From NCBI RefSeq assembly GCF_011299595.1, contig NZ_CP049867.1:1550001-1614000 (forward strand): 64,000 nucleotides of DNA, written 5' to 3'. Below, one piece after another: positions 34,830 through 43,800 of the stretch (its first letter is position 1; each line of letters opens with the position of its first letter). A program made the translations under genes and the position numbers. This DNA is from Nocardioides sp. HDW12B (GTDB lineage: Bacteria > Actinomycetota > Actinomycetes > Propionibacteriales > Nocardioidaceae). The notes below the pieces were generated by a model. That model did not search any database, was not told where the DNA came from, and saw nothing but the letters and a program-made list of their open reading frames with translations.

Positions 34830-35930
34830 ATGGCGTCGAAGGCAGCGCAGGTGCAGGCGGGCGGGCGTGAGGTGCGGGTCAGCAGCCCCGACCGGGTGGT
34901 GTTCGAGGAGACGCCCTGGGCCCCGGCGGCCACCAAGCTCCAGGTCGCGGAGTACTACGTGGCCGTCGAGGACGGCATCATGCGGGCGCTGCGCGACCGG
35001 CCGACGGCGCTCGAGCGCTGGCCCAGCGGCGTACGCGAGGGCATGGAGCTGTCCACCGGGCGCGCCGGCTCGGGCTCCTACGACAAGGCCGAGGCGTTCT
35101 ACTCCAAGCGCACGCCGAAGGGCGCGCCGGACTACCTCGAGGAGGTCGAGGTCACCTTCCCCTCGGGGCGTACGGCGAAGGAGATCTGCCCGACCGAGAT
35201 CGCCACCGTGGCGTGGGCCGCCCACATGGGGACCATCACCTTCCACCCGTGGCCGGTGCGTCGCGCGGACGTCGACCACCCCGACGAGCTCCGCATCGAC
35301 CTCGACCCGCAGCCCGGCACCGACTTCGCCGACGCGGCGCGGGTCGCCCTCGCCGCGCGGGACCTGCTGACCGAGATCGGTCTCGTCGGGTTCCCCAAGA
35401 CCAGCGGCAACCGCGGTGTGCACGTCTACGTGCGCCTCGTCCCGGAGTGGGACTTCGTCGACCTGAGGCACGCCGCGATCGCGTTCGGTCGCGAGCTGGA
35501 GCGGCGTACGCCGGGGGTGACGACGGCGTGGTGGAAGGAGGAGCGCGGCACGAACATCTTCGTCGACTACAACCAGAACTCCCGCGACCGGACGATCGCC
35601 AGCGCCTACTCGCTGCGCCCGAAGCCCGGCGGGCCGGTCTCCACCCCGGTCGAGTGGGAGGAGCTGGAGGGCCTGGACCCCCGCACCCTCAACCTGCACA
35701 CCGTGCCCGACCGGCTCGCCGAGCGCGGCGACGCCATGGCCGCGATCGACGAGCACCCCGGTCGCCTCGACACCCTGCTGCAGATGTACGCCGACGACAT
35801 CGCCGGCGGCCTGACCGACATGCCCTACCCGCCGGACTACCCGAAGATGCCGGGGGAGCCGCCGCGGGTCCAGCCCAGCAAGAAGGTCGCCGAGCACTGG
35901 GACGAGCACGGCAACCGCGTCGACGGCTGA
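34830..35930 (+). CDS. Stand-alone LigD-type polymerase/primase (Prim-PolC-like)
   Basis: 366 residues, only the polymerase domain of LigD; no ligase or nuclease domain. VSSPDRVVFEETPW opens the fold; LERWPSGVREGMELS, ELRIDLDPQPGTDFADA (catalytic Asp-x-Asp), TSGNRGVHVYVRL (SGNRG-H motif) and DYNQNSRDRTIASAYSLRP are archaeo-eukaryotic primase-type active-site pieces. Mycobacteria have a comparable stand-alone enzyme that fills short gaps with rNTPs in excision repair, encoded next to LigC. A LigC-like ligase lies 13 kb away here. No ku gene is in the window. CAGAGT lies seven bases before ATG. Confidence 0.88.
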   Translation: MASKAAQVQAGGREVRVSSPDRVVFEETPWAPAATKLQVAEYYVAVEDGIMRALRDRPTALERWPSGVREGMELSTGRAGSGSYDKAEAFYSKRTPKGAPDYLEEVEVTFPSGRTAKEICPTEIATVAWAAHMGTITFHPWPVRRADVDHPDELRIDLDPQPGTDFADAARVALAARDLLTEIGLVGFPKTSGNRGVHVYVRLVPEWDFVDLRHAAIAFGRELERRTPGVTTAWWKEERGTNIFVDYNQNSRDRTIASAYSLRPKPGGPVSTPVEWEELEGLDPRTLNLHTVPDRLAERGDAMAAIDEHPGRLDTLLQMYADDIAGGLTDMPYPPDYPKMPGEPPRVQPSKKVAEHWDEHGNRVDG

Positions 35931-36005
35931 CCGCTCCGGGCCGGACGCCCGTGCCGTAGGATCCCGCGCACGTCACACCCGTGACCGCCTGAGATGGGGA
36001 GCTCG

Positions 36006-36809
36006 ATGAGGAAAGCCACGCGGCAGGCAGGCGATGTCGCTGTCCGGATGGTCGGCGGCGCGGGGTACCACGTCGGCTCCCGGGCCAGCACCGCGGACGT
36101 GCGTGACCTGATCGACCGCCTCCACCCCGTGCACGGCGGGTCGGACCTGGTCCGGCTGGGCCCGGACGCCGATGGCGGGTACCTCGTGCCGGACGACCTC
36201 GAGGGGATCACCAGCGCCTTCTCCCCAGGGGTGTCGACGGAGTCCGGCTTCGAGGTGGACCTAGCCGCGCGCGGCATGCAGGTCTTCCTCGCCGACCACT
36301 CGGTCGAGGGGCCCGCGCAGCCGCACCCGCAGTTCGTCTTCGACAAGAGGTACGTCGGCTCCCTGACCGATGACACGTTCTTCACGCTCAGCGACTGGAA
36401 GAACGCCAGGCTTCCGGGCGACGCCGGGGACCTCCTGCTGCAGATGGACGTCGAGGGCGCCGAGTACGAGACGCTGCTCGCGACCCCGACCGAGCTGTTG
36501 GCGCAGTTCCGGATCATGGTCATCGAGTTCCACTACCTGCACGAGCTGTTCAGCCGCTCGTTCTTCGGTATCGCTTCGCGTGTGTTCGACAAGCTGCTGC
36601 AGACGCACGCTGTCGTCCACATCCATCCGAACAACTGCTGCGGATCGGTCAGGAGCGGTGGTCTGGAGATCCCGCGCATCGCCGAGCTCACCCTGCACCG
36701 TCGCGACCGCATGAGTCAGGCGGAGCCGTGCCGGACCTTCCCGCACCCCCTGGACCGCGACAACACCGCCAAGCCGACGCTCCCGCTCCCGGCCTGCTGG
36801 CACGCGTAG
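36006..36809 (+). CDS. FkbM-like methyltransferase-fold protein
   Basis: 267 residues; ATG at 36006 preferred for GGGGAG four bases upstream over the ATG at 35994, which lacks a ribosome site. A basic N-terminus leads into DLVRLGPDADGGYLVPDDLEGI, AFSPGVSTESGFEVDLA, VFLADHSVEG and DLLLQMDVEGAEYETLLATP, matching the SAM-binding and D-x-E-G-A-E-Y motifs of the FkbM family. HIHPNNCCG near residue 205 is typical of a subgroup whose substrate is unknown, often in surface-glycan gene clusters. Codons are visibly less G/C-biased than the neighbours (for example GCTGTCGTCCACATCCATCC), and no partner gene is adjacent, so recent acquisition is possible. Confidence 0.75.
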   Translation: MRKATRQAGDVAVRMVGGAGYHVGSRASTADVRDLIDRLHPVHGGSDLVRLGPDADGGYLVPDDLEGITSAFSPGVSTESGFEVDLAARGMQVFLADHSVEGPAQPHPQFVFDKRYVGSLTDDTFFTLSDWKNARLPGDAGDLLLQMDVEGAEYETLLATPTELLAQFRIMVIEFHYLHELFSRSFFGIASRVFDKLLQTHAVVHIHPNNCCGSVRSGGLEIPRIAELTLHRRDRMSQAEPCRTFPHPLDRDNTAKPTLPLPACWHA

Positions 36810-36911
36810 CCCTCGCAGGTCCACCGTCCGCGGAGCATAGGCACCGTCGCCGCGCTGCCTTAGGCTCCAGACGTCGTCACGCGACGAGGGGCACGGGTGG
36901 AGGAGCGCGAG

Positions 36912-39900
36912 GTGGACCGCAGTTCGTCCGGTGTGGAGGAGCACTCCGTCAACCGGCTGCTGCCCGGGGACAACCCCCAGGCCTACCTGCCGGGTGACCG
37001 GCGGACGGCGCTCGCCCGCGGCGAGGACCTGCCCCGACGGACCACCGGCTCGGCGGTGTTCGTCGACATCTCGGGGTTCACCCCGCTGACCGAGGCCCTG
37101 GCCACCGAGCTGGGAGCGCGTCGGGGCGCCGAGGAGCTGACGGCCACGCTCGACCGGGTGTTCTCCGCGCTGCTCGAGCGGCTGCACGTGTGGCGCGGCA
37201 GCGTCATCTACTTCAGCGGCGACGCGGTGACGGCCTGGCTGGACGGCGACGACGGTCTTGGCGCGGTGGCGTGCGCGCTGGAGATGCAACGGGTCATGGA
37301 CGGCGTGGGACTGGTGCGCACCCCGCAGGGGCGTGAGGTCCGGCTGGGCGTCAAGGTGGCCGTCGCCACCGGACCGGTCCACCGCTTCGTGGTGGGCGAC
37401 CCCGACGTGCAGCTCGTCGACGTCCTGGCCGGGTCGCTGACCGAGTCGCTCGCGTCGGCCGAGCAGGTCTCGGAGTCCGGCGACGTCGTCGTCGACGCCG
37501 GGGCGATGGCGTCCCTGGGGGATCGGGTCGCGATCGCTGAGCTGCGCGCCGGCGAGCACGGCCCGGTCGGGGTGGTCGCGGGCCTGACGGTGGCGGCCTC
37601 CGACCCGGGTCCGGCCTCCGCCCCGCCGGTGCTGTCCGAGGACCTCGTCCGGCCGTGGGTGCTGCCCCCGGTGTGGGAGCGGATGGCTGCCGGACGCGGG
37701 GAGTTCCTCGCCGAGCTCCGACCGGCCGTGCCCGTGTTCCTGCGCTTCGGCGGCCTGGACTTCGAGGCCGACGACTCCGCTCCCGAGCGGCTCGACCGCT
37801 TCGTGCGACGGACGCAGCGGATCCTCGCCACCCACGGCGGCTACGTCCTGCAGCTCACGATCGGCGACAAGGGCGCCTACCTGTACGCCGTGTTCGGCGC
37901 CCCGGTGGCCCACGAGGACGACGCGGCGAGGGCCTGCGCCGCCGCGCTCGAGCTGCTGGCCGACGAGGAGCCGCTGACCGTCACCGACCTGCAGGTCGGG
38001 ATCGCGAGCGGTCGCCTGCGCAGCGGCACCTACGGCCACCGGCAGCGGCGTACCTTCTGCTGCCTCGGCGACGCGGTGAACCTGGCGGCGCGGCTGATGA
38101 GCAAGGCACCGACCGGGTCGGTCTGGGTGCACGAGGACGTCGCGCGCGCGACCGGCACGCGGTTCGCCTGGCGGGCGCTGCAGCCGTTGACGCTCAAGGG
38201 CAAGACCCGGCCGGCCGCCGCACGGGAGCTGCTGGGACGGGCCCAGCGGGTGCCGGCTGCGCGGCGCTCGTCGGAGGACGGCCCGGCCGCGGTCCCGCTG
38301 GTGGGCCGCGCGGAGGAGACCGCCCTGCTGCACGCCCGGTGGCAGGAGGCCCAGGAGGGGCGGGGTCACACGGTCGTCGTGCAGGGAGAGGCGGGCACGG
38401 GCAAGTCGCGTCTGGTCGCCGAGGCGGTCCGGGCGTGGGAGCGGGCCGGGGTGACGGTGGCCTCGGGCGAGGCTTCGGCCGTCGCGGGTGCGGCCTACCT
38501 CGGCTGGCGCGACGTGTGGGCCGAGCTGCTGGGGGTGGACCCGTCGGACGCGACCCCGGCGTCCGTCACCGCGGCCGTCGCCGCCCTCGACGCCGGGCTC
38601 ACGGCCCGCACGCCGTTGCTCCAGGCGGTCCTCGGGGTCCCGCTGCCCGACTCCGACCTCACCGGCTCCTTCGACGCCGAGCTGCGCAAGACCTCGCTCG
38701 AGGACCTGCTGTCGCGCCTGCTCCGCGCCCGGGCCGCGACCTCGCCGCTGGTCGTCCACCTCGAGGACGCGCAGTTGCTCGACCCGCTCTCGCGCGACCT
38801 GCTCGCCGTGCTGGCCCGAGTGGCCGCCGGGCTCCCCGTGCTTCTGCTCGTCACCGCACGTCCCGACGGCACGGCGTACGCCGGGATGCCGGTGACAGCC
38901 ACACGCGCGACGGACCTGGTGCTCGAGGGGCTGCCGGAGGACGCGGCGCGCGAGCTCGTGACCGCCCGGCACCGGACCGTGTCCGGACGGAACCCCGGCG
39001 CCGAGGTCGTCGACCTGGTCGTCACGCGCGCCGAGGGCAACGCCTTCTACCTCGAGCAGCTCGTCGACTACCTCGCCGCGCGGGCCACGGAGGGCGCCGA
39101 CGAGGACCCCGAGGCCGACGACCTGCCCGCGAGTCTGCACAGCCTGGTGCTGAGCCGTATCGACACCCAGCCGGAGGGACCGCGCCAGTCGCTGAAGGTG
39201 GCGAGCGTGCTGGGTCGCTCCTTCGCGTCGCGCCTCGTGGCCGGCACCTACCCCGACCTGGGCGACGACGACGAGGTCGACGGCCACCTCCTCGCGGTGT
39301 CGTCGACGCGGCTGGTGGCCCCCGAGGACCGGGCGGCGCGCACCTTCGCCTTCGGCCACTCGGTCACCCGCGACGTGGCCTACGAGTCGATCCCCTACGC
39401 GGTCCGCACGGTCCTCCACGGTCGCGCCGGAGACGCGCTGGAGGCCGAGCCGGACGGTCCGGTGCGCTCCCTCGACCTGCTGGTGCACCACTACGGCCAC
39501 AGCGACGACCTGGCCCAGCAGCGCCGCTACTTCGTGCTCGGCGCGGAGAACGCGCGCAGCACCTACGACATCGACCGGGCCGTCGACCTGCTGGAGCGTG
39601 CGCTGCCGCTGGTCGAGCCCGTGGACCGCGCGCCCGTGCTGCTGTCGCTGGCCGAGGCCCTGGAGTCTCGCGGCGACTGGGCGGGCGCGGAGGACGCCGT
39701 CTCCCGCGCCCTCGACGCGGCCGAGGACGTCGGCGACGACCGGTCCGCGGCCCGGGCGAGGGTCGCGCGCGCCGAGCTCGACCGCAAGCAGGGCCGGTAC
39801 GCCGACGCGGCCGCCGGGCTGGACAAGGCGGAGCGAGGCTTCGCCGACCTCGACGACCGGGCGGGCCGCGCCCGGGTGCTGCACCTGCGCGGGACGCTGG

Positions 39901-40631
39901 CCTCGCAGCAGGGCGACCCGGCAGCGGCGCGGGCGGCGTACCAGGAGAGCCTGCAGCTGCGGCAGACCGAGGGCGACGCCGAGGGCGTCGCGGCCATGCT
40001 GACCAACCTGGCGCTCTGCGCCGAGGACGAGGGCGACCTCGACGGAGCGGAGCGGATCGGCCGCGACGCGCTCGAGCGGCTGCGCACCCTGCGGGACCGC
40101 AAGACGGAGTCGGTGGCGCTGATCAACATGGGGATGCTGGCGCTCGCACGTGACGACCTGTCGCTGGCACGGGAGCGCTTCGGCGAGGCACGGGAGCTCG
40201 CCGAGCTGATCGGCGACCCGTGGATGGTCGCGATCGTCGGGCACAACCAGGGCAACGTCGACCGCCAGGTCGGTGAGCTCGGCACGGCCGCCGGGCACCT
40301 CCGCGCCTCGCTGGAGGCCTACGCCGAGCGCGACGACCGGTGGTACCTCGCCCAGGTGCTCGAGGACATCGCCCTGTGGCTGCTGACCGACGGCGGCACC
40401 GGCACGGAGGCCCACGACCACGGGGCCGTCGCGCTGGTGGCAGCGGCCGGGGCCGTGCGAGCCGAGATCGGGGCCCCGCGGTTCGCCTCGGCGGAGAACG
40501 AGCTGGAGGACGCGCTCGCGCCCGTCCGTCGTCGTCGCAGCGTGACGGCGCAGGCCGACGCGCTCGAGGCCGGGGAGAGCTGGACACTCACCGAGGCCCT
40601 GGACGCGGCACGACGGCTGCTGACGGTCTGA
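36912..40631 (+). CDS. Class III nucleotidyl cyclase (tandem) - AAA ATPase - TPR protein
   Basis: 1239 residues from GTG at 36912 (GGAGGAG six bases upstream). Two cyclase homology domains: the first (about 45-210) has VFVDISGFTPLTEAL with Asp52 and YFSGDAVTAWL, the two metal Asp positions; the second (about 270-430) has TIGDKGAYLYAVFGAP and RRTFCCLGDAVNLAARLM, with the Asn-x-x-x-Arg type transition-state residues but no D-I-x-G-F motif. Then an AAA-type NTPase (GEAGTGKSRLVAEAVRAW Walker A, VVHLEDAQLLDPLS Walker B) and a long TPR region. The order C1-C2-NTPase-TPR is that of soluble adenylyl cyclase. Likely makes cAMP or acts as a sensor; unlinked to neighbours. Confidence 0.85.
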   Translation: MDRSSSGVEEHSVNRLLPGDNPQAYLPGDRRTALARGEDLPRRTTGSAVFVDISGFTPLTEALATELGARRGAEELTATLDRVFSALLERLHVWRGSVIYFSGDAVTAWLDGDDGLGAVACALEMQRVMDGVGLVRTPQGREVRLGVKVAVATGPVHRFVVGDPDVQLVDVLAGSLTESLASAEQVSESGDVVVDAGAMASLGDRVAIAELRAGEHGPVGVVAGLTVAASDPGPASAPPVLSEDLVRPWVLPPVWERMAAGRGEFLAELRPAVPVFLRFGGLDFEADDSAPERLDRFVRRTQRILATHGGYVLQLTIGDKGAYLYAVFGAPVAHEDDAARACAAALELLADEEPLTVTDLQVGIASGRLRSGTYGHRQRRTFCCLGDAVNLAARLMSKAPTGSVWVHEDVARATGTRFAWRALQPLTLKGKTRPAAARELLGRAQRVPAARRSSEDGPAAVPLVGRAEETALLHARWQEAQEGRGHTVVVQGEAGTGKSRLVAEAVRAWERAGVTVASGEASAVAGAAYLGWRDVWAELLGVDPSDATPASVTAAVAALDAGLTARTPLLQAVLGVPLPDSDLTGSFDAELRKTSLEDLLSRLLRARAATSPLVVHLEDAQLLDPLSRDLLAVLARVAAGLPVLLLVTARPDGTAYAGMPVTATRATDLVLEGLPEDAARELVTARHRTVSGRNPGAEVVDLVVTRAEGNAFYLEQLVDYLAARATEGADEDPEADDLPASLHSLVLSRIDTQPEGPRQSLKVASVLGRSFASRLVAGTYPDLGDDDEVDGHLLAVSSTRLVAPEDRAARTFAFGHSVTRDVAYESIPYAVRTVLHGRAGDALEAEPDGPVRSLDLLVHHYGHSDDLAQQRRYFVLGAENARSTYDIDRAVDLLERALPLVEPVDRAPVLLSLAEALESRGDWAGAEDAVSRALDAAEDVGDDRSAARARVARAELDRKQGRYADAAAGLDKAERGFADLDDRAGRARVLHLRGTLASQQGDPAAARAAYQESLQLRQTEGDAEGVAAMLTNLALCAEDEGDLDGAERIGRDALERLRTLRDRKTESVALINMGMLALARDDLSLARERFGEARELAELIGDPWMVAIVGHNQGNVDRQVGELGTAAGHLRASLEAYAERDDRWYLAQVLEDIALWLLTDGGTGTEAHDHGAVALVAAAGAVRAEIGAPRFASAENELEDALAPVRRRRSVTAQADALEAGESWTLTEALDAARRLLTV

Positions 40632-40828
40632 AGGGGCCCCGCACGTCCGCGTAGCCGGCGGTGTCCCTTTGCGTCCGGTTGGTGCCGATGGGCGAGTAAT
40701 TCGGGACGGAGGTCACTCCGACAAGCGGGACACACCGGGTTAGGTTGACCGCGCCGAACCGGGTCGGCGCCCCTCGCGGGCGCCCCAGGGCTGAGGGGGG
40801 CTCGGAGGCGACCCGGAGGAAGTGCCTC

Positions 40829-43800
40829 ATGGCGCGTGCAGCGAGTCCCGTCCCTGCGACCTCCCGCGAGCGGTGGGCGCGGAGGACGACGGTGCCGGCG
40901 GCGCTGGCCTCGCTGCTGCTGGGCCTGCTGACCGTGGTCGCCCTCCCCGCCCCTCCGGCGACGGCCGCGACCAGCGTGTGGAGCGCTGCCGTGGTCAACA
41001 CGGCACCCACCACCATCTCGAACGTCCAGGACGGCAGCGAGTCGGCGGCGCAGTTCACCTACCGCTCGGTCGACGGGGGCTTCGGCGAGCAGACGTGGGA
41101 CTTCAGCAGCGTGTACGACCCCGGCGCCGAGATCCCCGAGGAGGCCAGGGTCCAGGTCCCCTGGAGCTGGCAAGGCTTCCATGCGTACTTCAACGTCACC
41201 GCCACCCTGAGGGCCTACACGGTCATCGGCGGCGTGAAGGTCTACCAGGACCAGCCCCTGGTCAGCGCGGGCCCGAGGAGCTGCTGCGAGACACCGTCCG
41301 CCGGGTTCAGCTACGGCGGCGTGGCGACGTTCTCGCTGCTCGCCGGCCAGGAGTACGGCTTCGAGGTGTCCGGCTCCAACGGCGACTCGAACAACACGCT
41401 GAGCGGCACGTTCACCCTCAGCACCCGCCCGTACCTCGAGAGCCTGGGCGGCGACAACCGGCAGTGGACCAAGGCGACGGACCTCATCGCCGCGCGGCCG
41501 GCGGGGGACCAGAGCGGATCGGCGCAGGACAAGCTCACCGAGTCGGGCGAGTCGCGCTGGTTCCGCGTGCCCGTCATCCCGGGCCAGACCGTGAGCGCGA
41601 CCCTGACGGGCCTGCCGAAGGACTACGACCTCGCGCTGTACGGCGACATCGGCAAGGCCCTCACGAACCTCACCGAGAGCCCCGACCTCACCGCACTCGC
41701 CGCCAGCGCCACCGCGGGCACGGCGGGCAACGGCTCGCAGGTGCCGGAGTTCCCCGAGGGGATCGTCGAGGGCACGATGGGACCGGCCCTGAAGCCGGGG
41801 CCGAGCTTCGCCCCGCGTGCCTACGCGCCTCGTGCGTACGCGCCTCGTGCCTACGCGCCTCGTGCGTACGCCCCGCGCGCCTATGCGCCTCGTGCGTACG
41901 CCCCGCGCGCCTACGCGCCCGCGACGTTCGACCCGGGCATCACCTCCAACGCTGACTTCCAGCAGGCGTTCAGCACCGCACAGGACCAGAGCCTGATCGC
42001 CGTGTCGGCCCGGTCGGGCCGCGGTGGGGAGTCGGTCTCCGCACGGTCGGGCAACACGACCGGCTTCTACTACCTCCGGGTGCAGGGCCACGGGGCCGAC
42101 GACTTCTCCGGCACCGACGCGTTCACCGTGTCCGCCACGCGTTCGGGCGGCGCGCAGTGCGCCGGCGTGAGTGACTCGGCGGCGAGCGGCTGGGAGGGGC
42201 AGGCACCGACGAGCCACGGCTCGCAGACGATCGTGCTCACCGACTCCACCGACTTCCAGGGCACCGACCCGACGACGAGGCAGGCGCTGCTCGACGCGCT
42301 CGACGACCTCGCCAGGTCGACCTCGGTCAAGGGCACGGTGCTCGACCTCGCGCAGTCGCCGCGGGTGCAGGCCCTCAAGGCCCAGGTCGACGGCAAGCTC
42401 GGATGCCCCTACGCCGTGAACCTCGTCGCCGACGCGGTCGACGACCTCGTCGACGAGCGACGGACCCCCGACACGCGGTACGTCGTGGTGGCCGGCGGCG
42501 ACGACATCGTGCCGTTCTTCCGCTACCCCGACCTCTCGGGCCTCGGCCAGGAGAGCCAGTTCAAGGACACGATGAAGTCGGGCACGCAGGCCGGGGAGAG
42601 CCTGGCGCAGGACCAGCTGCTCAGCCAGGACGCCTACGGATCGCAGACGCAGGTGACGATCGCCGGGGCCACCCTGCCCGTGCCGGACCTGGCGGTCGGC
42701 CGCCTGGTCAAGTCCCCAGAGGACATCATCGCCACGGTCGAGCACTACCTCGAACCGGACACGCGGCCGATCCGCCCGACCGGCTCGCTGGTCACCGGCT
42801 ACGACTTCCTCGCCGACGCGGCCCACGCCGTCAGCAACGAGTTCGGCCGTGCCATGGACGACGGCGACGCTGCCACCACCGAGCGCAAGGACGAGCTGAT
42901 CACCGAGCCGGGGGTGCCGTACCCCCAGTCGTGGGACGACGACGAGCTGCGCACGGCGCTCCTGGGCTCGCGCCACGACCTCGTCTACCTCGCCGGCCAC
43001 TTCAACGCCAACGAGACGCTGACGGCGAACTTCACCGACACGTTCTCGGCGCGCGAGCTCGAGCCCGCCCCCGACAAGCCGCTCTACCTCGAGGACACGC
43101 TGGTGCTCAGCGCCGGCTGCCACTCCGGCTACACCGTGGTGCCCGGGGAGCAGAACGAAGCCAACGCCGACACCTACGACTGGGCGCAGGCCATGGCGCA
43201 GCAGCGGGCGCTCCTCATCGGCGGCACCGGCTACCAGTACGGCGACACCGAGTTCCTCGAGTACAGCGAGCGCATCTACCTCAACATCGCCCGCGAGCTG
43301 CGACGCGGCACCGGCCCGGTCGCCGTCGGCGAGGCGTTGATGGCGGCCAAGCGGGACTACCTCGCGTCACTCTCCAGCGTCACCGGCATCGACCAGAAGG
43401 CCGTCATGCAGGCCACGATGTACGGCCTGCCGATGGCTGCGGTCGACGCCCCCCGGCGCACCGGGGACGACCCGTCCTCGGTCCGGCCGACCTTGCAGCG
43501 CGCACCCGCCGGCACACCCGGGGCAGGGCTCGGTCTCGACACCGCCGACGTCGACTACGCCACGCCCACCGACGAGGGATCGCGGAGGACCGACCTGAGC
43601 GCCTACGGCGCCGGGCTGCCCGGCGAGCTGACCTGGCTCAACGGTCGCGACGGGGTCTCGGTCTTCCCCGGCGAGCCCGTGCTGCCGAAGCAGGTGGAGG
43701 ACGTGACGGCGCCGAACACCGTCCTGCGCGGCGTCGGCTTCGTGTCGGGCACCTACCGCGACGACACGCGCAAGGTGCCGCTGACCGGTGCCCCGGCCGT

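Noticed and set aside
36261-40421. 1386-codon open frame opposite the cyclase/AAA/TPR gene
   Set aside because: No recognisable motif, Arg/Gly/Val/His-biased composition; the plus strand has clear domains.
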